Source: Bacillus sp. CGMCC 1.16541
Lineage (GTDB): Bacteria > Bacillota > Bacilli > Bacillales > Bacillaceae_H
DNA: 64,000 bases
Assembly (NCBI RefSeq): GCF_003184905.1
Contig: NZ_QFRU01000004.1
Coordinates: forward strand, 186,001 to 250,000
Direction of reading: 5' to 3'
The notes under the pieces: model-generated
Databases searched by the model: none
The model's input: only the letters and a program-made list of their open reading frames with translations
Told to the model about the DNA's origin: nothing
Translations under genes and position numbers: made by a program
Shown: piece by piece, positions 49,325 through 58,563 of the stretch
Layout: each line of letters starts with the position of its first letter
How positions within the stretch are numbered: the first letter of the stretch is position 1

Positions 49325-49819
49325 GTTCTAATATCCTCCTCTTGCTTCTTTTTGTCTGGCTATTTCTATAGACTCTGTTGCCGTTTAACAAGTAGTTGAA
49401 AGGAAGAGAAATTTCTCCTTAGGGTGACTCGCACCTTTCGCTTCAATTAACCTTAAAACACGACCTTCCAAAAAACAAACTTAAAAACAACCATCCTATA
49501 GAAAAAAGACTCGGACTAACTAAAATCAATTATCATAATGTTACATCATTTAAACGCAAAAATATATAAATGTATCTAGAAAATTCAAGCGGTCTCGAAA
49601 GCCACATTTAGAACTATCTCTCTTTTACAAATTAAGCTAAGTTTGTGAGTTAGCTATACATACTGAAACAGAATTTCTTTGTGGTCACTTTAAAGATGGA
49701 AAAGACACATAAAGAATCTTTATATATAACATCCCTTGCCTGTATATCCATGTTGCTACTGGACTTAATTGGCAAGGGATGTTACAAACTGATTCAAAAG
49801 AAATTGTTTTTGTCTCTAC
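49325..49819 (-). other. 495-base gap: rpiB leader and chemoreceptor terminator-like hairpin
   Basis: No gene is visible. On the minus strand a candidate promoter reads TTGCGT (49554-49559), 16 bp, TATGAT (49532-49537). The leader it implies contains GGTG-CGAGT-CACC and a perfect palindrome GAGAAATTTCTC near 49408. At 49727-49788 ACATCCCTTGCC and GGCAAGGGATGT form a 12-bp stem with a 36-base loop, probably the 3' end of the chemoreceptor transcript, although a T run is missing. Confidence 0.45.
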
Positions 49820-51109
49820 CTATATAATGAATTTGTTAATCGTCTCTTGTAGTTGTTTGGCTTGGAACGATAGCTGTTTTGACGCTTCATCGATTTGGTC
49901 AATGAGTGCACTTTGTTGTTGAGTAGCCGCATTGACTTCTTGCGCACCTGCTGATGTTTGCTCGGCAATGGCGGCCACTTCTTGCGATTGATGAGCCGTG
50001 TGACGGATGCTTTCCATTTGCTGTTCGACAAGATCCGTAATATCTTTTACTGCTTCTACTACTTGGTGAACAGAATGTGTCATCGTTGTCATTTCTTTTG
50101 TCGTTTCATTTCCTTTATTTGCTTCTTGTCTTGCAATGGTCACTTGCTTCTCAATATGTACGACAACATTTGTCACTTCGTCTTGGATATTTTGAATGAG
50201 ACTTGTAATACCTTGCACAGCTTTTGCACTTTCATCAGCTAGCTTTCTTACTTCCTCCGCAACCACTGCAAACCCTTTTCCTTGTTCACCTGCTCTTGCC
50301 GCTTCGATGGACGCATTTAACGCTAGCAAATTGGTTTGGCCTGCAATATCTCCAACCAGTGAAATAATGTACTCAACTTCTTTCGCATGCTTCTCAAGTC
50401 GTTGAACGGCATTGAGCGATTGCTCATTATTTTTAGCTAATACACGGATTCCATCAATTAGCGAAGTAGTTGCCTCTTTACTCGTTTGTAACGTTCCAAC
50501 CATTTCCTTTGAAAGTTCCATGGAGGTATACGCTTTTTGTTGTACTTGTTCGGCAATGACAATGACTTCATCAACAGACTCTGATGTTTCTTGAATGGAT
50601 ACAGCAGACCCTTCTGCCCCTTTAGAAATTTCGTCAATGGTACGAGCGATGTTTTCTGCTTGCACAGCGGCTTCACTCGAAGAAACCGAAATGGAAATCA
50701 CTCCGTCATTCGTTTTCTCAAAGTTTTGATTGATGCTATGAATGATTCCTTTCACATTTTCAAGCATTTGATTAAATGCAAGTCCCAGTGCACGAATCTC
50801 ATCATCCGACTTTGAAACGTTTACTTCTTCGGTCAGAATCCCTTCTGCTGCTTTTTTAGCTACAATCTCTAACTCCTGAAGAGGTCTAATAATAAAACCC
50901 GCAGCTAGATAAGCTAATAAGCCAGACCAAAAAATTCCTAGAAAAAGCGTGCCAATTGTAAAGGTGTGCTGATTCATATACCCTTCGACAAAAGGATAGA
51001 TAAAGTAAATAAAGAATGCACTTGTAGAATACGTAATAATAGCTAAAATTGAGATAAACACAACAAGCTTTACTCTTAAACCAAACCGATAATGCGATTT
51101 CTCCCCCAT
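49820..51109 (-). CDS. Methyl-accepting chemotaxis protein without a large outer domain
   Basis: A 429-residue chemoreceptor-like protein. Two hydrophobic helices (~9-33 and ~45-70) are separated by only a short loop, so there is no periplasmic-type sensor domain; a HAMP domain (~70-122) and the signalling domain follow, with the tip IVGD-type [21 protein letters not shown] (given here as [15 protein letters not shown]). It may sense a membrane or cytoplasmic cue, as in short receptors of the HemAT/YoaH group. It starts 13 bases after the ywlE stop and probably shares its transcript. Confidence 0.9.
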   Translation of the reverse strand: MGEKSHYRFGLRVKLVVFISILAIITYSTSAFFIYFIYPFVEGYMNQHTFTIGTLFLGIFWSGLLAYLAAGFIIRPLQELEIVAKKAAEGILTEEVNVSKSDDEIRALGLAFNQMLENVKGIIHSINQNFEKTNDGVISISVSSSEAAVQAENIARTIDEISKGAEGSAVSIQETSESVDEVIVIAEQVQQKAYTSMELSKEMVGTLQTSKEATTSLIDGIRVLAKNNEQSLNAVQRLEKHAKEVEYIISLVGDIAGQTNLLALNASIEAARAGEQGKGFAVVAEEVRKLADESAKAVQGITSLIQNIQDEVTNVVVHIEKQVTIARQEANKGNETTKEMTTMTHSVHQVVEAVKDITDLVEQQMESIRHTAHQSQEVAAIAEQTSAGAQEVNAATQQQSALIDQIDEASKQLSFQAKQLQETINKFII

Positions 51110-51122
51110 ATTGGCCTCCTAC

Positions 51123-51554
51123 TTATTTTAATTCATTGACAAGTTTCTCTATAAATGAATCAATTTCTTCTAAAGTACCCCGATAGACCGATAACGACCC
51201 ACCAAATGGATCTGACACATCTTTACGATCTCCCACAAATTCCCCTAAGGTGTATGTCTTATCTATCGCTTCTGGTACACGATCTATCACAAATTGCTTA
51301 TGAGTATCTGTCATAGTAAAAATGTGAGTCGCCCATTGAATTAACTCTTCATCTAATAAACTAGCTACATGTTGATGTTTAATTCCTCGTTCTTTTAGCG
51401 CTTGCTTTGCATGAGAAGAAGCATCGCTTCCGGGTGAAGCAAAGACACCCGCTGACTTCACCTCTACTCCTTTTACGCCCCTTGCCTTTAACAGCGCTTC
51501 AGCAATCGGGCTGCGACATGTGTTTCCTGTACAAACAAATAAAACATGCTTCAC
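51123..51554 (-). CDS. ywlE: Protein-arginine-phosphatase YwlE
   Basis: A 143-residue low-molecular-weight phosphatase. The P-loop is CTGNTCRS with nucleophile Cys8 and Arg14; Thr12, the residue that gives B. subtilis YwlE its preference for phosphoarginine over phosphotyrosine, is conserved. The general acid Asp is in VSDPFGGS. It probably reverses McsB-type arginine phosphorylation of stress and heat-shock regulators. The neighbouring mntP (ywlD) and ywlF match the B. subtilis order, except that a chemoreceptor gene is inserted after it. Confidence 0.93.
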   Translation of the reverse strand: MKHVLFVCTGNTCRSPIAEALLKARGVKGVEVKSAGVFASPGSDASSHAKQALKERGIKHQHVASLLDEELIQWATHIFTMTDTHKQFVIDRVPEAIDKTYTLGEFVGDRKDVSDPFGGSLSVYRGTLEEIDSFIEKLVNELK

Positions 51555-51641
51555 AAAAAGACCTCCTTTTTACCTATTATAAGTGATAATACCCACTCGT
51601 ATAATCCTTTTCACAACATGTTCATAATCTTTTATACAAAA

Positions 51642-51694
51642 AATGACACTCTTCTTATGCAACTTAGTACGTCGCATAAGAAGAAGCGTCATTT
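51642..51694 (-). terminator. Terminator of mntP
   Basis: On the minus strand AAATGACGCTTCTTCTTATGC pairs in two blocks with GCATAAGAAGAGTGTCATTT and is followed by a T-rich tract. The stem covers ~18 bp with one bulge. Confidence 0.88.
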
Positions 51695-51724
51695 CAACCC
51701 ACTATACTTTTTAACATAGCTTTA

Positions 51725-52285
51725 TTATATAGGAAATAAGAGTTTAATTCCAAAAGCCAAAAGAATGCTACCACCTAACACTTCACTATAAGAACCAATC
51801 CAGCCTTGAACTCTCTTACCAAGTAACAGACCCATCCATGTTAAAATCATACTTACAATGCCGAATACTACAATCGTCATGAGTGTTCGGGCACCAAAAA
51901 TCCCCAGACTTAACCCAACTGAAAAGCTATCTAAGCTCACACTCAACGCAAAAACTAATAGTCCAAAGCCCACTGGTTTAATAAATGAATCCTCTTCTTT
52001 TTTAAAAGAAGAATAGATCATTTGCACACCAAGAGCAAGGAGTAAAATACCACCTGCATAAGAAGCGATATTCCCTAATTTGTCTGATAACAATTTACCA
52101 ATGGACATCCCTAATAAAGGCATCCATAGATGAAAGAAGCCAATGATCACACCAATATAAAAGATCTGTTTTAACCGAAGTTTTATAAGTCCCATACCTA
52201 GCCCTACTGAAAAGGCATCGAGTCCTAATGCAAATGCCATAATAATTAGTGTAATCATTTCACTAACAATCTCAGAAAAATTCAT
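51725..52285 (-). CDS. mntP: Manganese efflux pump MntP (YwlD)
   Basis: A 186-residue, six-helix membrane protein with the internal duplication of the MntP family: [14 protein letters not shown] (~18-31) and [14 protein letters not shown] (~115-128), each contributing the conserved Asp. It exports Mn2+ and protects from manganese excess. GGGGGAGAGGG precedes the ATG. No yybP-ykoY manganese riboswitch fits in the short 83-base upstream gap. Confidence 0.93.
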   Translation of the reverse strand: MNFSEIVSEMITLIIMAFALGLDAFSVGLGMGLIKLRLKQIFYIGVIIGFFHLWMPLLGMSIGKLLSDKLGNIASYAGGILLLALGVQMIYSSFKKEEDSFIKPVGFGLLVFALSVSLDSFSVGLSLGIFGARTLMTIVVFGIVSMILTWMGLLLGKRVQGWIGSYSEVLGGSILLAFGIKLLFPI

Positions 52286-52368
52286 CCCTCTCCCCCTCGG
52301 ACTTGCCTATTTCACCATATGCATGTACAAGGGTGTTTAGAATAAGTTTTTCAATGCTCTTCTAGCCG

Positions 52369-53409
52369 TTATTCTGAAATGATTTGATGACCTGCTGCTT
52401 TTTCTAATCGATTCATAATAGCCTGTCCAACGCCATCAGAAGAAAAGCTTTCGCTTAAAATAATATCAACTTCACATTCATTAAATGCTCGTAATGTATC
52501 ATAAAGATGACTTGCAACCGTTTCTAAGTTCTTCTTTGTTCCACAAGAAAGTACGACATTTGCTTGATAAAAGGATTCATTTTCAACTGTTGTCAAAACC
52601 CCTACTCTTTTCCCTTGTCGTTGATATTCTACTATCTTTTCTTGTAAAAACTGTTTGGAGCCTTCCACAATTATTAATGAAGCATCAGGTGCATAGTGTG
52701 TATACTTCATTCCCGGAGATTTAGGTGCTTGCTTTTCATCCACTAGAGCTTGATCAGTATGTACGTTACCAATGACACGCTCTAACTGATGTTTTGTCAC
52801 ACCACCTGGCCTTAAAATGGTTGGAACCTCTCCTGTACAGTCTAATACGGTTGACTCTAGACCGACCCCTGTTGGGCCTCCATCCACAATACCGCTAATT
52901 CGACCGTTCAAATCATTCATTACGTGCTTAGCTAACGTAGGACTAGGCTTTCCTGATAAATTCGCACTCGGAGCAGCAATGGGAAGGTTCACTTCTTTTA
53001 AAAGCGCCAGTGCAACAGGATGAGCAGGCATTCGCACAGCAACTGTTGATAAACCAGCTGTTACTTTCTCTGATAACCCAGCTTTTTTCGGTAAAATCAC
53101 GGTTAGAGGACCAGGCCAAAACTGTTCAATTAGTTTTTCAGCTTTTGCAGGAATGTCTGCGACAATGCTATGAAGTTGCTCTTTATGCCCAATGTGGACA
53201 ATAAGTGGATTATCACTAGGTCTTCCTTTTGCTAAAAAAATCTTATCAACAGCTTGATCTGAAGTTGCATCTCCACCTAATCCATATACGGTTTCAGTAG
53301 GAAAAGCTACTACTTCACCTGCGCGTAATCGCTTAGCCGCTTCGTTTATTTGTAGATAACTTTTATTTTCATCAACATTATTATCCACAGTCCATATTGT
53401 TGTATCCAA
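52369..53409 (-). CDS. ywlC: L-threonylcarbamoyladenylate synthase (Sua5/YwlC)
   Basis: A 346-residue enzyme of the Sua5 type making threonylcarbamoyl-AMP for t6A modification of ANN-decoding tRNAs. The YrdC domain occupies ~20-205 (FPTETVYGLGGDATSD, KGRPSDNPLIVHI, PAPSANLSGKPSPT), and the ~230-346 part is the Sua5-specific C-terminal domain. The length agrees with B. subtilis YwlC. It sits between ywlB and mntP as expected. Confidence 0.95.
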   Translation of the reverse strand: MDTTIWTVDNNVDENKSYLQINEAAKRLRAGEVVAFPTETVYGLGGDATSDQAVDKIFLAKGRPSDNPLIVHIGHKEQLHSIVADIPAKAEKLIEQFWPGPLTVILPKKAGLSEKVTAGLSTVAVRMPAHPVALALLKEVNLPIAAPSANLSGKPSPTLAKHVMNDLNGRISGIVDGGPTGVGLESTVLDCTGEVPTILRPGGVTKHQLERVIGNVHTDQALVDEKQAPKSPGMKYTHYAPDASLIIVEGSKQFLQEKIVEYQRQGKRVGVLTTVENESFYQANVVLSCGTKKNLETVASHLYDTLRAFNECEVDIILSESFSSDGVGQAIMNRLEKAAGHQIISE

Positions 53410-53509
53410 CTTATTCCACTCCCTTTGTTTTTTATTTCTACTTATAAAAAAACTGAAATATCAAGGTTTTACCTCTTCTTATTATGGTAATTATTCTTCT
53501 ATTTTATCA

Positions 53510-53556
53510 ACAAACAAGCTTTATCCACATTTTGTGGATAAAGCTTGTTTGTTTGT
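53510..53556. terminator. Bidirectional terminator between ywlB and ywlC
   Basis: ACAAGCTTTATCCAC and GTGGATAAAGCTTGT are a perfect 15-bp inverted repeat around ATTTT, followed by TTGTTTG on the plus strand and TTGTTGAT on the minus strand. Confidence 0.85.
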
Positions 53557-53581
53557 GGGTAAGTTTGTGGATACTAAACCT

Positions 53582-54025
53582 TCAATCTTGATAACACATT
53601 ACGTATAACTTATCCACATTGTCCGTTTGTAAAAGAGCTGACTGTTCTTGTAGACCCGCTGGTACGGTGTCTTTCGGAACCACTTGAAAGTGTAGCAATT
53701 CAAAGAAAGAGAGAGAAGCTTCTTTATTCGTTACAAGAAACAATTGGTCAATATCACTTTCTTTTGCTAAACGAACTACACTTTTAAATAACATTAAGAT
53801 TTTATCTTGCGTTAATGTTGGTACGATCACAAGTGACCGTAACAACCCAGCATGTCCATCTTTTTGAAACCCCACTGTTGCGACTACTTCTTTTTCACTA
53901 TTTTCCATTATAACAAAGTGCTCAATGTTCGACTCTAGTTCTTCTACGCTCACACAAGCTTTCTCTAGAAAAGTCTTCACTTTCCGTACATCTTTTACAT
54001 GGGCTACTCGAATCAATTCGTTCAT
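53582..54025 (-). CDS. ywlB: GNAT-like protein YwlB
   Basis: A 147-residue protein with a GNAT-type fold pattern: an N-terminal helical part, VATVGFQKDGHAGLLRSLVIVP for strands beta4-5 (central region ~50-70), and a SLSFFELLHFQVVP segment that resembles the C-terminal GNAT motif. The acetyl-CoA pyrophosphate loop (Q/RxxGxG/A) is not clear, so activity is uncertain. Position between spoIIR and ywlC fits B. subtilis ywlB. AGGTGATAGGAGA precedes the ATG. Confidence 0.8.
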   Translation of the reverse strand: MNELIRVAHVKDVRKVKTFLEKACVSVEELESNIEHFVIMENSEKEVVATVGFQKDGHAGLLRSLVIVPTLTQDKILMLFKSVVRLAKESDIDQLFLVTNKEASLSFFELLHFQVVPKDTVPAGLQEQSALLQTDNVDKLYVMCYQD

Positions 54026-54212
54026 TCTCCTATCACCTCGACTAGTTTTCTAGTAACTAATCTATGAGCGATTGAGAGAATTAGAACTGCTTCCTAGCAT
54101 TTTTTATGAAGTCACATTTATAAAAGTAGGTTGCATCTGCAAACTTCTTGCTAGTGAGCTAAGTGTGGCGATTGGTTCGCTTGAAAACAACGACCTTTTA
54201 GAAAAACATTCT

Positions 54213-54830
54213 CTATGAAAAGATTTTCGTAAACCATTCTACTAGAAAGAATTTAACCTCAACTTCTTGTTGTTGAACTTGTGGTTCCTCAGTAACTTCA
54301 GCTTGTTCTTCTTCATTCAATGGCTCTTGAACTGCTTCACCGTTTGAAAAGTCTAAGAAACAAAGTGGCGGAAACAGTACACACCACCAATTCGCTCCTT
54401 CTGCCTCTCCTAACGAAATTAAGATTGCTTCGTATTCACCTGCTGGATATAAAAACTGTCCATATAATTTTGTCGGGAAGCTTACTTTACCAAAGTCAAC
54501 TGTAACGGATTGATTTACATTTTCTTCTTTTAATACTTGCTGTGCAATGCTTTCAATTTCATCTAGATTTCCACGAATAATACGACGCGCTTCTTCAACC
54601 GATGTTAGTTCTTGTACCCACTCTGTGATTTCAGCATTCACACGGTCACGAATTAATCTCTTTACATGTTGATCTTCATCAGCATCACTATTTGCAAGAA
54701 TCCGTAATCGAATTGCCTCGTCTGGAATCACCATTGGTTCATTTGCTTGCACTTCTTGACTTGTATATAAAAGGTGCGTATGAGCTCCTATTAATAATAA
54801 GATAAAATAAATGATTACTTGTTTTTTCAT
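54213..54830 (-). CDS. spoIIR: Sporulation signal protein SpoIIR
   Basis: A 205-residue protein made in the forespore and secreted into the intermembrane space, where it triggers SpoIIGA to process pro-sigma-E. It has an N-terminal signal or anchor helix (~6-22), the core IRLRILANSDADEDQHVKRL at ~44-63 and the hallmark GANWWCVLFPPLCFLD. The ATG at 54830 has GGTGGAG upstream; the frame runs four codons further. A Glu/Gln/Val-rich linker precedes the C-terminus. A sigma-F-type promoter lies immediately upstream. Confidence 0.95.
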   Translation of the reverse strand: MKKQVIIYFILLLIGAHTHLLYTSQEVQANEPMVIPDEAIRLRILANSDADEDQHVKRLIRDRVNAEITEWVQELTSVEEARRIIRGNLDEIESIAQQVLKEENVNQSVTVDFGKVSFPTKLYGQFLYPAGEYEAILISLGEAEGANWWCVLFPPLCFLDFSNGEAVQEPLNEEEQAEVTEEPQVQQQEVEVKFFLVEWFTKIFS

Positions 54831-54855
54831 GTTCTCCACCATCCCCTCATCAAAC

Positions 54856-54884
54856 AGTATGGACAGTGGATTCCCATATTAAAC
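54856..54884 (-). promoter_or_regulatory. Putative sigma-F promoter of spoIIR
   Basis: On the minus strand: -35 GTTTA (54880-54884), exactly 15 bp, -10 GTCCATACT (54856-54864). It fits GywTA-N15-GgnnAnAnT with one change, at the same position as the spoIIQ promoter. It places the start about 20 bases before the ribosome binding site. Confidence 0.68.
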
Positions 54885-54907
54885 TACCAATCTTAAAAAA
54901 ATCGATG

Positions 54908-54953
54908 TTAGATCATACAGGGAAATTGAAGGGCATTCCCCTGTATGATCTAA
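54908..54953. repeat. 14-bp inverted repeat between prmC and spoIIR
   Basis: TAGATCATACAGGG and CCCTGTATGATCTA are perfect complements around an 18-base loop. On the minus strand a TTTTTTT run follows only after about 10 further bases, so it may be a weak terminator of prfA-prmC that insulates spoIIR. Confidence 0.6.
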
Positions 54954-55069
54954 ATCTAATTAAATAAGTCAGCATGATTCCCTTATCAAGCAGTCACCTA
55001 GATCTCTTGAATCCTCTAGCAAAGATTCAACTAAGGATTTCGAACCACCTTATGTCTGTAAATCGATTT

Positions 55070-55924
55070 TTATAGTTCAGCGAAAACCATTCGGTCTTTG
55101 CCGTTTATGTCGTAGACGACTTCGACTTTGGCTTGAGTGAATGTTTGTTGAAGCATATGTGCGACTACTTTTGCCTGTCCCACTCCAACTTCAAAGCCAA
55201 TAATTCCTTTTTCATTCATGACAAGCGGTAGTTCTTCCATGAAACGCCTGTAAAAATCTAACCCGTCTTGTCCACCAAATAACGCTCGACTTGGTTCATG
55301 GTCTTTAACTACTGTAGATAGTGCCGCCGCATCTTCATCAGGAATATAAGGTGGATTTGAGACGAGCACATCCACTTTCTTTCCTTGTTGTATAAATGGT
55401 TGTAGTAAGTCACCTTGAATAAAGGACACATTCGCTTGTAATGCTTCTGCATTTTTCTTTGCTACATCTAATGACTGTTGTGCAATATCCGTCCCTGTAA
55501 CAGATGCAGATGGTAACTCTAATGCCAATGTAATTGAAATCGCACCACTACCTGCTCCAATATCTACAACCTCGATGGAATCGTGTGGAAAGATACGTTG
55601 AACACGACTGACGATGCCCTCTACCAACTCTTCCGTTTCAGGACGTGGAATGAGAACTTCTTTATTGACATAAAAACGTCGACCATAAAATTCTTCATAC
55701 CCCATTAAATGTTGAACTGGAATACCTTCTACATGTTTTTTTACATCTTCTTCAAACTTTTTAAAGATGTCTTCATTGAGTTCATCCCGAAATGAACTCA
55801 ACAATTGCGCTCGACTCATATTCATATGATAACGTAACAATAATTCCCCAGCATTTTCATCGCGACCTGCTGACTTTAAAAAAGAAGAAGCCCATTTAAG
55901 GGCTTCAAATACTTTTTGTGACAT
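55070..55924 (-). CDS. prmC: Release factor glutamine methyltransferase PrmC
   Basis: A 284-residue SAM-dependent enzyme that methylates the Gln of the GGQ motif in release factors. The SAM site [11 protein letters not shown] is at 120-130 and the NPPY motif that binds the glutamine amide is at 190-193, followed by the IPDED continuation. An N-terminal helical bundle of ~85 residues is typical. It begins one base after the prfA stop, so enzyme and substrate are co-translated. Confidence 0.96.
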   Translation of the reverse strand: MSQKVFEALKWASSFLKSAGRDENAGELLLRYHMNMSRAQLLSSFRDELNEDIFKKFEEDVKKHVEGIPVQHLMGYEEFYGRRFYVNKEVLIPRPETEELVEGIVSRVQRIFPHDSIEVVDIGAGSGAISITLALELPSASVTGTDIAQQSLDVAKKNAEALQANVSFIQGDLLQPFIQQGKKVDVLVSNPPYIPDEDAAALSTVVKDHEPSRALFGGQDGLDFYRRFMEELPLVMNEKGIIGFEVGVGQAKVVAHMLQQTFTQAKVEVVYDINGKDRMVFAEL

Positions 55925-55925
55925 G

Positions 55926-56993
55926 TTAGTCTGCTTGCTCCATCTTTAATGCTTGATCTTCCATGATAAGAGCGGTAATAATCTCATCCATTTTTCCTTC
56001 TAGGATTTGATCAAGCTTTTGAATCGTTAAACCGATGCGATGGTCAGTTACACGATTTTGCGGGAAATTGTATGTACGAATACGCTCTGAACGATCACCT
56101 GAACCAACCGCTTGTTTACGAGTTGCATCGTATTCTGCTTGTGCTTCTCGCTGGAACTTATCATAAACACGAGCACGTAATACTTTCATTGCTTTTTCTT
56201 TATTTTTAATTTGTGATTTCTCATCTTGACATGAAACTACGGTACCTGTTGGAAGATGAGTTAAACGCACAGCTGACATCGTTGTATTAACACTTTGTCC
56301 ACCAGGGCCACTTGATGCGAATGTATCAACACGAATATCTTTTTCATGTATATCCACTTCGACTTCTTCAGCTTCTGGTAAACATGCAACTGTCGCCGTT
56401 GACGTATGAATACGTCCCCCTGATTCTGTTTCTGGTACGCGTTGAACACGATGAGCACCATTTTCAAATTTCATTTTTGAATAAGCACCTTTACCGTTGA
56501 TCATAAAGATAATTTCCTTGTACCCTCCAACACCTGTTGATGTTGCTTCCATTACCTCTGTTTTCCAACCTTGTGCTTCTGCATAACGAGAATACATGCG
56601 ATACAAATCACCAGCGAAAAGAGCTGCTTCATCTCCACCCGCTGCTCCACGAATCTCCATAATAACGTTCTTATCATCATTCGGATCTTTTGGTAACAAT
56701 AGTACACGCAGACGTTCTACTAGATCTTCTTCACGATCTGCTAGCTCGTTAATTTCTTCTTTCACCATTTCACGCATCTCTGCATCTAGCTTGTCCTCAA
56801 GCATCGCTTTTGCTTCTTTTAGCTGTTCACTTACTTCTTTATATTCTTGATAAGCTGTTACAGTTTCTTGGATATCTGATTGTTCTTTTGAATACTCTCT
56901 TAACTTAGAAGGATTATTCACAATCTCCGGGTCACTAAGAAACTCATTTAGCTTCTCATAACGAGCCTCTACCGCTTCTAAACGATCAAACAC
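55926..56993 (-). CDS. prfA: Peptide chain release factor 1
   Basis: A 355-residue factor reading UAA and UAG. The GGQ loop is in [12 protein letters not shown] (around residue 230), and [14 protein letters not shown] is the decoding-side region. The GTG at 56993 is preferred: GAGGTGA lies six bases upstream and the product starts at the family position [15 protein letters not shown]; the frame runs seven codons further. It is followed at once by prmC. A near-consensus promoter and a short GNRA hairpin lie upstream. Confidence 0.97.
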   Translation of the reverse strand: MFDRLEAVEARYEKLNEFLSDPEIVNNPSKLREYSKEQSDIQETVTAYQEYKEVSEQLKEAKAMLEDKLDAEMREMVKEEINELADREEDLVERLRVLLLPKDPNDDKNVIMEIRGAAGGDEAALFAGDLYRMYSRYAEAQGWKTEVMEATSTGVGGYKEIIFMINGKGAYSKMKFENGAHRVQRVPETESGGRIHTSTATVACLPEAEEVEVDIHEKDIRVDTFASSGPGGQSVNTTMSAVRLTHLPTGTVVSCQDEKSQIKNKEKAMKVLRARVYDKFQREAQAEYDATRKQAVGSGDRSERIRTYNFPQNRVTDHRIGLTIQKLDQILEGKMDEIITALIMEDQALKMEQAD

Positions 56994-57069
56994 GTTATTC
57001 ACCTCATTTTTCACTTTTCTCTACAAACACAATCATTGCTTTTCTATTCATTTAACCTCTTATATGTGC

Positions 57070-57087
57070 TAGAACATCGCTGTTCTA
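57070..57087 (-). other. GNRA-capped hairpin in the prfA leader
   Basis: On the minus strand TAGAACA-GCGA-TGTTCTA forms a 7-bp stem with a GCGA (GNRA) loop, about 40 bases downstream of the promoter and 75 before the start. No T run follows, so it is not a terminator. Confidence 0.55.
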
Positions 57088-57123
57088 TTCAATAAGAAGT
57101 TGCTTTTTACCCATAACATTCTA

Positions 57124-57152
57124 ATTATAGTATAGGTCACAAATTGAGTCAA
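57124..57152 (-). promoter_or_regulatory. Sigma-A promoter of prfA-prmC
   Basis: On the minus strand: -35 TTGACT (57147-57152), 17-bp spacer, -10 TATAAT (57124-57129); close to consensus. Confidence 0.85.
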
Positions 57153-57190
57153 AAGCAAATTGCCTACGGTCAATAACGTGCTAACAATCG

Positions 57191-57613
57191 TTAAGGCTTT
57201 ACATTTACATGAAAATGCAAACGCGGTAATCCTTCTGATAAAATGCCCGTAACTTCTTCTGTCGTTTTCTTTTGTTGAGATTTTGTCATCTCTTGTCCTG
57301 TGTGCACCGTTATCCAGGCATCTCGACCATTTACGACAACGTTACCTACTTCATAAGGCGTCTTTGCATGAATAATCTCTTGAAACTTTTTATTGTTATT
57401 GGTTGATTCTGAACGAATAGGCGTTGTATTGGGAAAGTTTGGATTTTGATCTGTGGACTCTAAATAATTTTCTGTTTCTCGTTTCACTTCTTTTTCACTT
57501 TTTGTGTATGTCATTAACTTAGAGCCATCTTCATTTTGACGCTCGTTCGCTTGATTTGACTGATTCGAACAAGCTGCTAAGCACAGGATTGATAGAAGAA
57601 GAATTTTCTTCAT
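57191..57613 (-). CDS. YhcN/YlaJ-like sporulation lipoprotein candidate
   Basis: A 140-residue lipoprotein: signal MKKILLLSILCLAAC with lipobox LAAC, Cys at residue ~15, an Asn/Ser/Glu-rich linker, then a compact domain with GNVVVNGRDAWITVHTGQ followed by a helix and a FHVNVKP end. The domain pattern resembles the YhcN/YlaJ family of spore-associated lipoproteins, but similarity is only what I can judge by eye. The ATG at 57613 has GAGGAGG upstream; a GTG three codons earlier is also in frame. Confidence 0.7.
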   Translation of the reverse strand: MKKILLLSILCLAACSNQSNQANERQNEDGSKLMTYTKSEKEVKRETENYLESTDQNPNFPNTTPIRSESTNNNKKFQEIIHAKTPYEVGNVVVNGRDAWITVHTGQEMTKSQQKKTTEEVTGILSEGLPRLHFHVNVKP

Positions 57614-57666
57614 TTTATACACCTCCTCCTCTTAGCTTTCCCACACTTTTTTAAAATTTACGTAAA

Positions 57667-57721
57667 AAAGAAAGCACCGGAAAAAGTATATCCACCTATA
57701 CTTTTTCCGGTGCTTTCTATG
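57667..57721 (-). terminator. Terminator of tdk
   Basis: AAAGCACCGGAAAAAGTATA and its perfect complement (ends ..CCGGTGCTTTC) flank TCCACC, a 20-bp stem, followed on the minus strand by TTTTTTACG. Confidence 0.92.
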
Positions 57722-57732
57722 GAAGCTATGAT

Positions 57733-58350
57733 TTACTTTGTTGTTTCACTTGTCATCTTCATATGACCAACTCGATTCTTCTTGACAACGTGACAGTGAC
57801 GGCATCTCGGCTCATACGATTCTGACGCACCAACTAAAATAATCGGATCATCATAGGAAGCTGGCTCCCCATCGATAAGGCGTTGTGTTCGACTTGCTGG
57901 TGAACCACATGATGCACAAACCGCTTGTAGCTTTGTAACAGATTCAGCAATTGCCATTAAGCGCGGAACCTGTCCAAACGGTTCACCTCTAAAATCTTGG
58001 TCTAGACCCGCTACAATCACACGATATCCTCTGTTCGCTAATTTCTGGACAACTTCTACAATATTATCATCAAAAAATTGAACTTCATCTATCGCAACGA
58101 CGTCTGTTTCTTTAGACACTTTGTCTAAGATTGTCAACGAATCAGAAATAGGCTGAGCCATCACAGACGTACCATTGTGTGACACAACTGCCTCTTCACT
58201 ATATCGATTATCGATAGCAGGTTTAAATACTTCAACTGCCTGCTTTGCAAATTGTGTACGACGTACACGACGAATTAATTCTTCTGATTTACCAGAAAAC
58301 ATACTACCGCAAATTACTTCAATCCAACCACTTTGTTTCATTACGTACAT
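57733..58350 (-). CDS. tdk: Thymidine kinase
   Basis: A 205-residue type II (tetrameric) thymidine kinase of the nucleoside salvage pathway. The P-loop is [14 protein letters not shown] (~16-29), the Walker B region [12 protein letters not shown] carries the catalytic Glu, and the zinc-binding Cys are in CASCGSP and CRHCH. Length and ends match B. subtilis Tdk. The upstream gap carries a perfect palindrome at the place of a possible -35. Confidence 0.96.
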   Translation of the reverse strand: MYVMKQSGWIEVICGSMFSGKSEELIRRVRRTQFAKQAVEVFKPAIDNRYSEEAVVSHNGTSVMAQPISDSLTILDKVSKETDVVAIDEVQFFDDNIVEVVQKLANRGYRVIVAGLDQDFRGEPFGQVPRLMAIAESVTKLQAVCASCGSPASRTQRLIDGEPASYDDPIILVGASESYEPRCRHCHVVKKNRVGHMKMTSETTK

Positions 58351-58453
58351 GTTGCGGGTCTCTCCCTTCTGTCTTTATCATTATCATTGAGCGAACCGCT
58401 ACTTTGTATAACCTACCTATTTATGTAGATGATACGATTTATATGAAATGTTC

Positions 58454-58466
58454 GTCCAAATTGGAC
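58454..58466 (-). promoter_or_regulatory. Palindrome overlapping a possible tdk promoter
   Basis: GTCCAAATTGGAC is a perfect dyad (6 bp either side of one base). The minus-strand half TTGGAC could be a -35, but no matching -10 stands at exactly 17 bp, so the promoter is unsure. Confidence 0.4.
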
Positions 58467-58512
58467 TTCTCATGAATCATGCTTTTCGCGTAAAAAAGGC
58501 TTTTACAAGTAA

Positions 58513-58550
58513 AAAAACAGGCAAGAGGTAAATTTACTTGCCTGTTCCTT
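58513..58550 (-). terminator. Terminator of rpmE
   Basis: On the minus strand AACAGGCAAG pairs with CTTGCCTGTT around an 11-base loop, followed by TTTTTAC. Confidence 0.88.
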
Positions 58551-58563
58551 TAAACAATGTTGA

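Noticed and set aside
52286-52368. yybP-ykoY manganese riboswitch before mntP
   Set aside because: The gap is only 83 bases and lacks the conserved loops.
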